Assembly: GCA_963789495.1 (NCBI GenBank)
Contig: CAWBLP010000003.1
Span: forward strand, 62,001 to 126,000
Reading direction: 5' to 3'
Source: CAWBLP01 sp963789495
GTDB taxonomy: Bacteria > Pseudomonadota > Alphaproteobacteria > Acetobacterales > Acetobacteraceae
Length of the DNA: 64,000 nt
Positions 1 to 8,893 of the stretch are shown here, piece by piece (position 1 is the stretch's first letter; every line of letters starts with the position of its first letter). The notes under the pieces are model-generated. The model was not told where the DNA came from. It did no database searches and saw only the letters and a list, made by a program, of their open reading frames with translations. Made by a program: the position numbers and the translations under genes.

Positions 1-800
1 TGCTGAAGACGCCGCATATCGCGCTGCTCTGCTTCGACATCATGGATGCGATGGGCATTCGTTATCGCGTGATGGGCGGGCCGTCGCATTGCTGCGGCGT
101 GCTGCAGTTCCGCGCCGGCGACCTGGCGACGTCCGGGCGGATCGCCTATCGCACGGTGGATCGGCTCGCCGGCGCGGGCGGTCGCGTGCTGTCCTGGTGC
201 CCGACCTGCCAGGTGCAGCTGGGCGAGGTGGTGATCCCCGGCCGGCCCGCCGAAGACCGGCTGGAGCTGACGCCGTTCCTGCTGTTCCTGCATGAGCGGT
301 TGGACGCGCTGCGGCCCCTGCTGCGGTTTCCGGTGGCGAAGCGGGTCGGGCTGCACGAGCATCCGGGTGTCGCCGGTGTGTCCGCTGCGGCCGAGGCGCT
401 GCTGCGGGAAATTCCCGCGCTGCAGTTCGTCGACCTGGCCCAGCCGCGCGTCGGCTACATGTGCAACACGCTGAACCCGCTGCCGGCATTCAAGCGCGAA
501 GTCCACCGTGCCCAGTTGCAGGCCGCCGCCGATGCCGGCGTGACGACCCTGGCCGGCATCTACCACGCCTGCCATCGCGATCTGTGCAGTCACGAGCGCG
601 ACTGGCCGTTCGAGGTGGTGAATTTCCTCGAGCTGCTGGGCGAGAGCATGGGGCTGGTTCGGCCCGACCTGTTCAAGCGCCTGAAGCTGATGCAGGACGT
701 GGACGCGATCCTGGCCGATGCGGCGCCGCTGATCGAGACGCATCACCTGGATCTGGACGAGGCCCGGGCAGTCGTGCTGGCGGACATGCTCGGCGAGTAG
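1..800 (+). CDS. (Fe-S)-binding CCG-domain protein, 3' part of gene
   Basis: The reading frame is open from the window edge, so the start lies upstream; about 265 residues are visible. It resembles the heterodisulfide reductase subunit B / glycolate oxidase iron-sulfur family, whose cysteine-rich CCG domains bind an iron-sulfur cluster in electron-transfer complexes. Visible motifs are SHCCG followed by SWCPTC, which form the first CCG-type half, then YMCNT and HACHRDLC, which form the second. The region between the halves lacks membrane segments, so a cytoplasmic or peripheral protein is expected. Partner subunits would lie upstream, outside the window. The family is well supported; the specific substrate is not. 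Confidence 0.8.
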   Translation, partial: LKTPHIALLCFDIMDAMGIRYRVMGGPSHCCGVLQFRAGDLATSGRIAYRTVDRLAGAGGRVLSWCPTCQVQLGEVVIPGRPAEDRLELTPFLLFLHERLDALRPLLRFPVAKRVGLHEHPGVAGVSAAAEALLREIPALQFVDLAQPRVGYMCNTLNPLPAFKREVHRAQLQAAADAGVTTLAGIYHACHRDLCSHERDWPFEVVNFLELLGESMGLVRPDLFKRLKLMQDVDAILADAAPLIETHHLDLDEARAVVLADMLGE

Positions 801-1026
801 CGGCCGCCGCTGGGCGGACTGTCGCGCCCACCGTTTTGCACGTCCCCGGCTTCCCGTCCTGGCCGAACCACCGCGGCCCGCCGGCCTCTGTCGTGATCGC
901 AGCGACGAAATTCCGTTGATCGCCGCCCCGGATCGGTAGCCAGGGCGAAACCCGCCAGCGGCTACCCTGCCGTCAGGCCAGCCCGTCGGCGCATCGCCGG
1001 GCGCCCGAACTGCACGGTCGAGATCC

Positions 1027-4000
1027 ATGGCGCAGACCATCACCAACGGCACGACCCTCAGCAGCGGCGTCATCCTGTCCTCCGGGGACGTTCTGACCAA
1101 CACCGCCTCCGGCACCATCACCGCGCCGGCCGACGCGGTCTATGCTGGGCCTGACGGGGCGGTTTCCGTCACCAATGCCGGCAGCATCGGCGGCGGCGCC
1201 GTGGGGGCGGGAATCCGGCTGGCCGGCGGTGGCGACGTCACCAACGCGGCGGGCGGACATATCACCGGCTATGGCGGCGTCTACTTGTTCGGCGCCGGCT
1301 CCGTGCTGAATGACGGCCACATCGCCGGCGACGCCAGCCACGGTCTGGGCGTGCTGTTGGCCGCCGGCGGCACCCTGACCAACCAGGGCGACGGCAGGAT
1401 CGACGCGCTGATCGGCGTCTATGTCCGCGGCAGCGCCGGCACCGTGACCAATGCAGGGGTCGTGGCGGGCGACAGCGCGGGCGGGCTGGGCGTGCTGCTC
1501 GCCGCCGGCGGGACGATCGACAACCAGGACGGCGGCACGATCACCGGGCGTGGCGGCATCTATATCAACGCCGCGGCCGGGACGGTGACCAATACCGGAC
1601 AGGTGGTTGCAGATACTGCCTTTGGCGCCGGCATCCGGCTGAGTGCCGGCGGCTCGGTGACCAATCTGTCCGGCGCCGGCATCGTTGGGCAGCGTGGTAT
1701 CAGTGTGGATGGTGCGGCGGGCACCGTGGTGAATGGGGGTTCCATCAGCGGCAGCGCCAGCGACGGAGTTGGCGTGGTCCTGTCCGCCGGCGGGACAGTC
1801 ACCAATCTGAGCAGCGGGGTGATCAGCGGCTATTACGGGGTCACGCTGCGCAATGGCGCCGGCACCCTGGTGAACGCCGGCAACATCGCTGGCAGCCACG
1901 AGGCGGTACATTTCGCCGCCGGCTACGCCGATCTGCTGGTGGTCGATCCGGGTGCCGTGTTCAGCGGGCGCGTGGAGGGCGGCAATGCCATCGGCGCGGG
2001 CGCCATCAGCACGCTGGAACTGGCCTCCGCGGCATCGGCCGGCACGCTGTCGGGCCTGGGCACGCAGTTCGTCCATTTCGCCCGCATCAGCGTCGATGCG
2101 TCTGCCGCCTGGACCCTGACCGGCAGCAACACGCTCGTTGCCGGCACCACGCTGAACAATGCCGGCACGCTGACCCTGTCCGACGCGCTGGTGAATGATG
2201 GCGTCGTCGTCGATGCATCGACCTTGACGGTCGCCGCGCTGAGTGGTGCCGGATCGGTCACCATCGCCTCAGGTGGTACGTTGATCGCCCAGGGCAGCGT
2301 GGCATCCGGTCAGACCATTGCCTTCGCATCCGGCTCCGGCCTGCTGCAACTGACGCCCGGCAGCTTCGCCGGCACGATCGCCGGGATGCAGGCCGGGGCC
2401 ACGATCGCGTTGGCCGGGATCACCGATGCCACCGGCGCCAGCATCCTGCCCGGCAACACGCTGGAGATCACGCGCAGCGTCGGGCCGGCGATCGATCTGC
2501 AGCTCGATCCGACGCAGGACTTCACCGGCGATCTGTTCCATCTGGCCAGCGTCGGCGGCTATGCGGAACTGACCGAGGCGGTGCCGTGCTACCTGGAAGG
2601 CACCCATATCCGCACCGATCGCGGCGAGGTCTCCGTGGAGCGGCTCGGTATCGGCGATCGGGTGATGACGCTCGACGGCAGCGCGAAGCCGATCAAATGG
2701 ATCGGCCGCCGTAGCTATGCCGGGGCAATTCCGGCCGGATTGCGCGACGTGGTGCCGGTGCTGATCGAGGCCGGCGCGCTGGGCGACAATCGACCGGTCC
2801 GCGACCTCATCGTCTCCCCGCTGCACGCGCTGTATCTGGACGGTCTGCTGGTGCCGGCCGAACGGCTGGTGAATGGTCGGACCATTCGGCGGCGGCCCGA
2901 TATCGATCCAATCCGCTATGTCCATATCGAACTGGACCGGCACGACGTGATCTTTGCCGAAGGCGCGGCGGCGGAGACTTTCGTGGATTGCGACAGCCGC
3001 GCCATGTTCCACAACGCAGCGGAGTTTTCGACCTTGTATCCGGGTGTCGCGGCCGCGCGATGGATGTTCTGCGCGCCGCGAGTCGAGGGTGGCGAGCGCC
3101 TGGCCGCGATCCGCCGGGCGCTGGACGAACGCGCCGGGCTGGCGTCGGCGGACGCGGCACAGGAGCCCGGCCGCCTGCTCGGGTGCCTTGACGGCATCGA
3201 GGGTGGCCGCGCCTCCGGCTGGGCGTTTCAGCCGGACCGGCCGGAGGAGCCGGTCTGGCTGGAAGTGCTGGACGGCGACGGGGTGATCGCCCGGGTCGAG
3301 GCAAGGCGCTACCGGGCCGACCTGGAAGCCGCCGGTATCGGCGATGGAAGACACGGGTTCGAACTGCATTTGACCGGCGCGCTGCGTCAGCACCGGCTGA
3401 TCCGCGTCAGGCGGGTGGCGGACGGCGCCGAACTCGACGGCTCGCCGTTGTTGATACAGCCGCCGCCGGCAGAGGCGTTGGCCAAGGAGGCCGGGCGGCT
3501 GGTGGCCGCGGCCATCTTGGATCCGGGCGACGGCACGACGCTGGACGGGCTGGCCGCCGAACTGCTGCGTGGGGCGGACACGCTGCGCCGGGTGCGCGCG
3601 ATGGGCTCCGCCGCCCCCCGCACCACCCGGCATGGCGGGCATCGCCGCGTGCTGATCATCGATTCGATGCTGCCCGATCCCGCACGAGATGCCGGGTCGC
3701 AGTCCGTGCTGAGCCATGCCACGGCCCTCACGGCCCTCGGCTGGCAGGTGGAATTCATCGCCTCCCACCAACTCGCCAACGCCGACCAGGCGGCCGCCCG
3801 GCTGGAGGCGGCGGGCTATGTGGTGCATCGCTCGCCCGGTGTGGCTTCGGTCGAGGAAGTGCTGCGGCGTCATCGCAACAGCTTCGGATTGGTCTATCTC
3901 CACCGCCTCGAAAATGCCGAAACCTATGCACCACTTGCTCGGTTTTGGCAGTCGCGGGCCTGGCTGGTCTACAGCGTCGCCGACCTGCATCACCTCCGCA

Positions 4001-4884
4001 TTGCCCGCCAGGCTCAGCTCCAGGCGTCCGAGGAGCTGCAGGCCCTGGCAGCCGCGCTCCGGGTCCGCGAGTTCTGCACCATGCGGCTGGTCAACTCGGT
4101 GATCACCCATTCCAACTGGGAAGCCGCCTATCTGGCGCAGCACGCCCCGGCGGCGCGGGTGCAGGTGGTGCCATGGACCCCCACGGTCCGGCCGCACCCG
4201 ATGCCGTTTGCCGCGCGCCAGGGCGTCGCCTTCATCGGAAGCTGGACGCATGAACCCAATGTCGACGCGGTGCGCTGGCTGGCCGGCACCATCATGCCGC
4301 TGGTCTGGGCACAGGCGCCGCATATCGAATTGCTGGTCGCCGGCAGTTCCTGGCCCACCCAGCTCCCCTGGATCACCGATCCCCGCCTGCGTCTGCTCGG
4401 CCCGGTCGAATCGCTCGAAGCGCTGCTCGCCGTGGTGCGACTGACCGTCGCGCCGCTGCGCTTCGGAGCCGGGCTGAAAGGCAAGGTGCTGGACAGCCTG
4501 GCGGCCGAACTGCCCTGCGTGATGACCTGGCTGGCCGCCGAAGGCTTCGAGCTGGATGGCGGGGGTCAGGGATTCGCCGCCAACGCCTCCAACTCAACCA
4601 GTGCGTTGCGTGACGAGACCGCAGACCTGGCCGCGCTGGTGGCGGACGACGCCAAGGCGCTGGCGGACCGGATCGTACGGTCCCACGAGACGGCGGGGCT
4701 CAACCGGGCCGCCGCCAGCGCCGGACGCAGGCTGGTCGAGGCGGCGTATACGCCGGACGCCGTTCAGTCCGCGCTGGCACAGGCAATCACACGCCCCGGC
4801 ACAGCCGTGTCCCACCCGCACCGGGAGCGCGTTTCCCCCGACGCGATGCACGCAGCGGAGCCCGGCGCAACCGGCCCGATGTGA
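1027..4884 (+). CDS. Repeat / Hint / glycosyltransferase fusion protein
   Basis: A 1285-residue protein with four parts. Residues about 1-330 are Gly/Ala/Asn-rich repeats of roughly 40-45 residues, with recurring TVTNAG, AAGG and ITG blocks, like the beta-solenoid passengers of autotransporters. After a further beta-rich stretch, a Hint domain starts near residue 519 with the nucleophile-position Cys-521 (PCYLEGT), GEVSVE and, near residue 600, SPLHALYL. Residues about 719-815 hold a GWAF-type module (GRASGWAF, ADLEAAGIGDGRHGFEL) that I associate with glycosyltransferases of this bacterial group. From about residue 873 to the end is a GT4-like glycosyltransferase (DSMLPDPARDAG, FIGSWTHEPN, FGAGLKGKVLDSL). 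No signal peptide, membrane segment or C-terminal barrel is seen, so a classical autotransporter is unlikely. Hint domains can self-cleave, so the repeat part and the enzyme may separate. The start at 1027 fits the first repeat but has a weak ribosome site. Domain calls are firm, function is inference. Confidence 0.8.
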   Translation: MAQTITNGTTLSSGVILSSGDVLTNTASGTITAPADAVYAGPDGAVSVTNAGSIGGGAVGAGIRLAGGGDVTNAAGGHITGYGGVYLFGAGSVLNDGHIAGDASHGLGVLLAAGGTLTNQGDGRIDALIGVYVRGSAGTVTNAGVVAGDSAGGLGVLLAAGGTIDNQDGGTITGRGGIYINAAAGTVTNTGQVVADTAFGAGIRLSAGGSVTNLSGAGIVGQRGISVDGAAGTVVNGGSISGSASDGVGVVLSAGGTVTNLSSGVISGYYGVTLRNGAGTLVNAGNIAGSHEAVHFAAGYADLLVVDPGAVFSGRVEGGNAIGAGAISTLELASAASAGTLSGLGTQFVHFARISVDASAAWTLTGSNTLVAGTTLNNAGTLTLSDALVNDGVVVDASTLTVAALSGAGSVTIASGGTLIAQGSVASGQTIAFASGSGLLQLTPGSFAGTIAGMQAGATIALAGITDATGASILPGNTLEITRSVGPAIDLQLDPTQDFTGDLFHLASVGGYAELTEAVPCYLEGTHIRTDRGEVSVERLGIGDRVMTLDGSAKPIKWIGRRSYAGAIPAGLRDVVPVLIEAGALGDNRPVRDLIVSPLHALYLDGLLVPAERLVNGRTIRRRPDIDPIRYVHIELDRHDVIFAEGAAAETFVDCDSRAMFHNAAEFSTLYPGVAAARWMFCAPRVEGGERLAAIRRALDERAGLASADAAQEPGRLLGCLDGIEGGRASGWAFQPDRPEEPVWLEVLDGDGVIARVEARRYRADLEAAGIGDGRHGFELHLTGALRQHRLIRVRRVADGAELDGSPLLIQPPPAEALAKEAGRLVAAAILDPGDGTTLDGLAAELLRGADTLRRVRAMGSAAPRTTRHGGHRRVLIIDSMLPDPARDAGSQSVLSHATALTALGWQVEFIASHQLANADQAAARLEAAGYVVHRSPGVASVEEVLRRHRNSFGLVYLHRLENAETYAPLARFWQSRAWLVYSVADLHHLRIARQAQLQASEELQALAAALRVREFCTMRLVNSVITHSNWEAAYLAQHAPAARVQVVPWTPTVRPHPMPFAARQGVAFIGSWTHEPNVDAVRWLAGTIMPLVWAQAPHIELLVAGSSWPTQLPWITDPRLRLLGPVESLEALLAVVRLTVAPLRFGAGLKGKVLDSLAAELPCVMTWLAAEGFELDGGGQGFAANASNSTSALRDETADLAALVADDAKALADRIVRSHETAGLNRAAASAGRRLVEAAYTPDAVQSALAQAITRPGTAVSHPHRERVSPDAMHAAEPGATGPM

Positions 4885-4939
4885 ACCGCAGCAAAACCCG
4901 GAGTGCCATCCTGCGCTGGCATCGGCCTATGCTGCCGCC

Positions 4940-5641
4940 ATGCAGACCGCATCTCTGTTCCCAACGGACGCCGAACCGCTCGCCGAGGAGCTGAACCGGC
5001 AGGGCTATGCGACACGACGGTTGCTGGAACCCAAGACCTGCCGGATGCTCGCTGCGCTTTATGAGGATGATGCGCATTTCCGCAAACGCGTCATCATGCA
5101 ACACCACAATTACGGACGCGGCGAATACAAGTATCTCACCTACCCACTGCCCGAGCCGGTCGCGCAGTTGCGAGAGGCGCTGTATCCGCCGCTCGCCCGC
5201 ATCGCCAATGACTGGCGCAAGGCGCTGGGCGAGGCGAAGCAGTTCCCGCCGACGCTGGATGAATTTCTCGCGCAGTGCCATGCGGCCGGGCAGTCCCGGC
5301 CCACGCCTTTGCTGCTGCGCTACACCGCCGATGACTACAATTGTCTGCACCAGGACCTGTATGGCGAGCTGGTGTTCCCGCTGCAGCTGACCATTCTACT
5401 CAGCGTGCCGGGCGAGGATTTCACCGGCGGCGAATTCGTCCTGGTGGAGCAGCGTCCGCGTGCTCAGTCACGTCCCGAAGTCGTCGCGCTGGCGCAAGGC
5501 GATGCGGTGATTTTCCCGGTGCATCATCGCCCGGTTTCGGGCACCCGCGGCTCTCACCGCGTGACCATGCGACATGGTGTCAGCCGGGTCCGCAGCGGCC
5601 TGCGCCAGACCCTGGGGATCATCTTCCACGACGCCGCCTAA
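4940..5641 (+). CDS. 2OG-Fe(II) oxygenase family protein
   Basis: A 233-residue protein of the prolyl-hydroxylase-like 2-oxoglutarate/Fe(II) dioxygenases. The iron-binding HxD pair is His-137 and Asp-139 (HQDLYGE). The expected distal histidine lies in GTRGSHRVTMRHG or in the VHHRP just before it, and arginines near the C-terminus could hold 2-oxoglutarate. The sequence FTGGEFVLVEQ and GDAVIFP match the jelly-roll core of the family. The frame is open upstream into the previous gene, but the ATG at 4940 gives a normal family length and lies 55 bases after the fusion gene stop, so co-transcription is plausible. The substrate is unknown; a protein or a small molecule is possible. Confidence 0.85.
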   Translation: MQTASLFPTDAEPLAEELNRQGYATRRLLEPKTCRMLAALYEDDAHFRKRVIMQHHNYGRGEYKYLTYPLPEPVAQLREALYPPLARIANDWRKALGEAKQFPPTLDEFLAQCHAAGQSRPTPLLLRYTADDYNCLHQDLYGELVFPLQLTILLSVPGEDFTGGEFVLVEQRPRAQSRPEVVALAQGDAVIFPVHHRPVSGTRGSHRVTMRHGVSRVRSGLRQTLGIIFHDAA

Positions 5642-5682
5642 GCAGAAGTGCCACACATCCGTGCGTGTGGTGGGACGCGGCA

Positions 5683-5856
5683 AGCGTCGAGGGCGTCGCC
5701 CCCGAACCCCCCATCAAAGGGCGCTGCCCCTTGAATCCCCACCGAGGGCCCGGCCCTTGGAATCGAATTGATTGCAAAGGCGAGCCTTTGCTGGAGGTCC
5801 AAGGAGGCAACGCCTCCTGGTGGGGTTCGGGGCAAAGCCCCGATCGCTTACCCGCG
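5683..5856 (+). repeat. Dispersed intergenic repeat, family 1, copy A
   Basis: A palindrome-rich block fills most of the gap between the oxygenase and the convergent esterase. It holds several short inverted repeats (GGGCGTCGCCCCC, GGGGCAAAGCCCC, GGAGGCAACGCCTCC) around a core reading GATTGCAAAGGCGAG then TTTGCTGGAGG. The same modules recur at 21.5, 32.9 and 60.5 kb. No reading frame is supported here. A REP-like or small non-autonomous element is the best description. Confidence 0.7.
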
Positions 5857-5907
5857 TACCACCCCAAGCCGGATGCGGGGATCAGGCTGCGGAACTCTGC
5901 GGAGCGG

Positions 5908-6900
5908 TCAGGCAAGTCCCCAGAATTTGGCGATCAGCGCGGTTGCCGGTGGGCCGCGGTCGGTAGCGTAGGGACCGGTCGGGCCGCCCGTTCCGGTTGG
6001 GTAGGCATGTGGCAGGCCGGGGATGGACCACAGCTCCAGTGCCGGTCGGATTTCCTGGCCCCAGGCGCGATGCCGTCCGGTCGGGGTGGCGCTGTCCTGG
6101 GTCGGAACCTCCTGCAACCCGTGCAGAGCGCGCCATTGGGAGGCCAGAACCTCGCCGTTGGCCGGCACCACGACATCATCGGCCTCGCCGTGCCAGATCG
6201 AAAGCCGTGGCCATGGGCCGGCGTAGCCCTCCGGCCCAAGCAGGCGGGCCTGGTCCGCCAGGGTTGCCGGGGTGCGCGACGGCGCGCCGTGCGCCATCCG
6301 GGCGAGCGCCTGCATTCCGGACACCGCCGAACCGACTGGCAGGCCTGCCACCACGGCACCGGCGGCGAAACGGTCGGGATACGCGGCGAGCAAGGCAGCG
6401 GCCATGGCGCCGCCGGCCGACAGGCCGACCACGAACACGCGTGACCGGTCCGACCCGAACCGCTCGGAGGCCGCGTCCGTCATGGCGGCGATCGAGCCCG
6501 CCTCGCCATGGTCGCGCCTGACGTCGGTCGGCTGGAACCACTGGAAGCAGCGGCCCTGATTGTTGCCCATCGCCTGCTCGGGCAGCAGCAACGGGAGGCG
6601 CAGCCGATCGGCCAGCGCGGTCCAGCCGGTATCGGCGGCGAAGTCGGAGGCGGCCTGGCCGCAGCCATGCAACAGCACGACCAGGGGTTGACCTGGGCGA
6701 ACCTCGCCCGGTGGCACATACAAACGCATACCCAGTCGGCCGGGATTGGGCGAGAACGGCAACCGGACGGCCCATTGGCCCGGCGATGGCGGGATGACGA
6801 CGGGGGGTCGCGGTATCGCCCGCTCCAGTTCGGCCTTGACCACCCCGCTTGCCAGGCGGACGCCGCGACGGAGCGATTTCAGTTGAGGCGACCACTTCAT
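5908..6900 (-). CDS. PHB depolymerase family esterase
   Basis: A 330-residue alpha/beta hydrolase of the polyhydroxybutyrate depolymerase / feruloyl-esterase type. The oxyanion region is LLHGCGQ (about residues 76-82), the nucleophile is Ser-161 in VGLSAGGAM, the acid residue is expected in WHGEADDVV, and the histidine in IPGLPHAYP. NNQGRCFQWF and the spacing are typical of the family. There is no clear cleavable signal peptide: the N-terminus is basic (MKWSPQLKSLRRG) without a hydrophobic core, so an intracellular polymer or ester substrate is possible. It is transcribed convergently to the oxygenase gene and has no operon partner. Confidence 0.85.
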   Translation of the reverse strand: MKWSPQLKSLRRGVRLASGVVKAELERAIPRPPVVIPPSPGQWAVRLPFSPNPGRLGMRLYVPPGEVRPGQPLVVLLHGCGQAASDFAADTGWTALADRLRLPLLLPEQAMGNNQGRCFQWFQPTDVRRDHGEAGSIAAMTDAASERFGSDRSRVFVVGLSAGGAMAAALLAAYPDRFAAGAVVAGLPVGSAVSGMQALARMAHGAPSRTPATLADQARLLGPEGYAGPWPRLSIWHGEADDVVVPANGEVLASQWRALHGLQEVPTQDSATPTGRHRAWGQEIRPALELWSIPGLPHAYPTGTGGPTGPYATDRGPPATALIAKFWGLA

Positions 6901-7293
6901 GCCAGGTTGATCCCGTATTGCACCGATCGGATATGCTGCGCCGCAACATGACTACAAGCGGGAGCCGGGCGGCCATCCTCAGAAGGTGATGGTCGCTTCG
7001 TGCGTCGTGCGTGGCGGCGCATGGCCGCTTCGGTTTCCGCTCATTGCGGGCAGCAGATTGCTCGTGGCGTCGGGATTGCCCGTGCGCTGCTCGTGTCGGG
7101 CGCTTGGGGTGGCGGCCGAACCATGGGTTCCCGACGTGTGGACGCCGGGACCGGGAGCTGCACCGGCGGCGATCCGGGATCCCGCGGCGGCCGCAATGCC
7201 GCGTCCGGCAGGGCTCGGCACGGTTGCAGCCCTGGAGGAACAAGGGTAGCGGTCGCCGCCGCGGATGCTCGTGCCGGTTTCTGAAGACACGCC
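6901..7293. other. Gene-free stretch between divergent genes
   Basis: About 390 bases separate the start of the esterase from the start of the methanogen-output-domain gene. Promoters for both divergent genes must lie here, but I cannot pick out a convincing box pair, operator or RNA gene. Open frames across it look like shadows of GC-rich sequence. Confidence 0.5.
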
Positions 7294-7830
7294 ATGCCAG
7301 CAATGGACCCTGACATCGAGGCCGCGGAGGTCGATCTGGACCGCGATGTGTTCCTCCGGCGACTGCTGCGCGAGCTCGCCGGCACGCTGCAGGACGTGGT
7401 GGGGGAGGCGGAAGCCGCCGGCTATATCAGCGTCGTCGGTGCGGCGGTCGGCGCGCAGATGGACCAGGCCTATCGGCAGGCCCTGGCGGTGGATCGTCTC
7501 TCTCGGCAGCAGGTTTCCGCCGTGCTCATCGACCTCAAGCGGCGTATCCAGGGCGACTTCTTCGTCATCGAACAGACCGAGGAGCGGATCGTGCTTGGCA
7601 ACCGGGCCTGTCCCTTCGGCGCGTTCGTGCTGGGCCGGCCGTCGCTCTGCATGATGACATCGAACGTTTTCGGGGCGGTCACCGCGGAAAACCTCGGTTA
7701 TGCCGGGGTTGCCATCGAGCAGGCCATCGCCCAGGGTCATCCCGAATGCCGCGTCGTCGTCTACCTTCGCCCGAGTGAAACCGCTGCATCTGGAGCCCGC
7801 GAATATTTCCGCAAAGACGATGCCGATTGA
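7294..7830 (+). CDS. Methanogen output domain 1-type sensory protein
   Basis: A 178-residue protein whose second half matches the methanogen output domain 1 (MetOD1) pattern: ERIVLGNRACPFG, Cys-106 in CPFGAF, then SLCMMTSNVFG and a closing EQAIAQGHPECRVVVYL. The domain is linked in other genomes to histidine-kinase pathways and is related to V4R/heme-NO-like ligand-binding folds; conserved cysteines (106 and those of SLCM and PECR) suggest a metal, cofactor or redox site. The N-terminal half is a helical segment. The gene overlaps the histidine kinase by 11 bases, so it is probably its sensor or partner. Two in-frame ATGs three codons apart could serve as start. Confidence 0.75.
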   Translation: MPAMDPDIEAAEVDLDRDVFLRRLLRELAGTLQDVVGEAEAAGYISVVGAAVGAQMDQAYRQALAVDRLSRQQVSAVLIDLKRRIQGDFFVIEQTEERIVLGNRACPFGAFVLGRPSLCMMTSNVFGAVTAENLGYAGVAIEQAIAQGHPECRVVVYLRPSETAASGAREYFRKDDAD

Positions 7831-8893
7831 CGCGGCTGCAAAGCATATCCTCGACATGCTTCCGGAGCCGGCCCTGCTGGTCGGGACTGACAGCCGCATC
7901 TTCCTGGCCAATCCTGCCGCGCGCGCGAGGCTTGGCGCCGGCGCGGGCGACGTGCTGACCGAATTCTGCCCGGCGGACCCAGCCGCGGCGGAGCTGCGTG
8001 CCTATCTGCGGCGCTGCTCCGGAGCGCGGAGTCCGCTGCCCGGGGCAATCGCCCTGCGCGGTGCCGGCGGCGAAACCCTGCCGTTCCATGCCAGCGCGGG
8101 TCTGCTGGCGCCGTCGCGTGACGGCGACCCGGCAATTCTGCTGCTGCGCCTGACCGATCGCAGCGATGCGCGGTTTGCCGCGCTGGCGCAGCACGTCAGT
8201 GACCTGAATGACGAGATCCGTCGCCGTCGCCGCATCCAGGCGCTGCTGGAACGGGCGCTGGAGGACCGCGAGGTCCTGATGCGCGAACTGCATCATCGGG
8301 TTAAGAACAACATCCAGATGCTGGCCGCGATGCTGTACGCCGCGCGGCGCGAGGCCGTTGGCGGGGCCGGCGTGCCGGCGCTGGAGGAAGCTTCGCGCCG
8401 GCTCGCCGCCGTCGGCATGGTGCACCAGCTGCTCTACACCGGAGACAGTCTGCGCGGCGTGCGGGCCGACCTGTTCGTGGCCCGCATCGCATCGGCGGTG
8501 ATGGAGGCCGCCGGAGGCGAGGACCGCTTCTCCTCGACCGGCGATGCCAGCGAGATCCCCAACGACACGGCGGTCCCGCTCGCGCTGGTGCTGAACGAGT
8601 TGCTGGCCAATGCGGTGAAGCACGGCAACCGCCCCGATGGGACGCCGGGCCATGTCCGTGTCGGGCTGACCGAAGTGGATGGCGCGCTGGAGCTGGTGGT
8701 GGCCGATGAGGGGCCTGGCTTCGAGATCGTCGGCGCACTGGGGCGGCGCGCCACCGGTCTCGGCCTTGTGCAGGGACTGGCCCGCCAGATCGGCGGCACA
8801 TTCTCGGTCGAACGCCCGGCGGTGGGAGGCGCCCGCTGCATCGTGCGATTCCGCACGCGGACCGACGCAGCGATTGGCAAGGACAAGCCATGA
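7820..8893 (+). CDS. HWE/HisKA_2-type sensor histidine kinase
   Basis: A 357-residue soluble kinase. Residues about 8-115 form a PAS-like sensor (LPEPALLVGTDSRIFLAN). A short coiled region (about 125-155) leads into the phospho-acceptor block ELHHRVKNNIQM, with His-159 the likely phosphorylated residue. The ATPase core shows the N box NELLANAVKHG, the acidic DEGPGF block and the glycine-rich TGLGLVQGLARQIGG. No membrane segment is seen. The ATG at 7820 is chosen because it gives a complete PAS fold and overlaps the upstream stop by 11 bases; the next gene overlaps by 4. With its neighbours it forms a compact sensor-kinase-receiver unit. Confidence 0.85.
   Translation: MPIDAAAKHILDMLPEPALLVGTDSRIFLANPAARARLGAGAGDVLTEFCPADPAAAELRAYLRRCSGARSPLPGAIALRGAGGETLPFHASAGLLAPSRDGDPAILLLRLTDRSDARFAALAQHVSDLNDEIRRRRRIQALLERALEDREVLMRELHHRVKNNIQMLAAMLYAARREAVGGAGVPALEEASRRLAAVGMVHQLLYTGDSLRGVRADLFVARIASAVMEAAGGEDRFSSTGDASEIPNDTAVPLALVLNELLANAVKHGNRPDGTPGHVRVGLTEVDGALELVVADEGPGFEIVGALGRRATGLGLVQGLARQIGGTFSVERPAVGGARCIVRFRTRTDAAIGKDKP

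Noticed and set aside
1027..2100. Classical autotransporter passenger
   Set aside because: No signal peptide and no C-terminal beta-barrel; the protein ends in a glycosyltransferase.
2269..4323. A 684-codon minus-strand open frame inside the fusion gene
   Set aside because: The plus strand encodes clear Hint and glycosyltransferase motifs; the minus frame has none.
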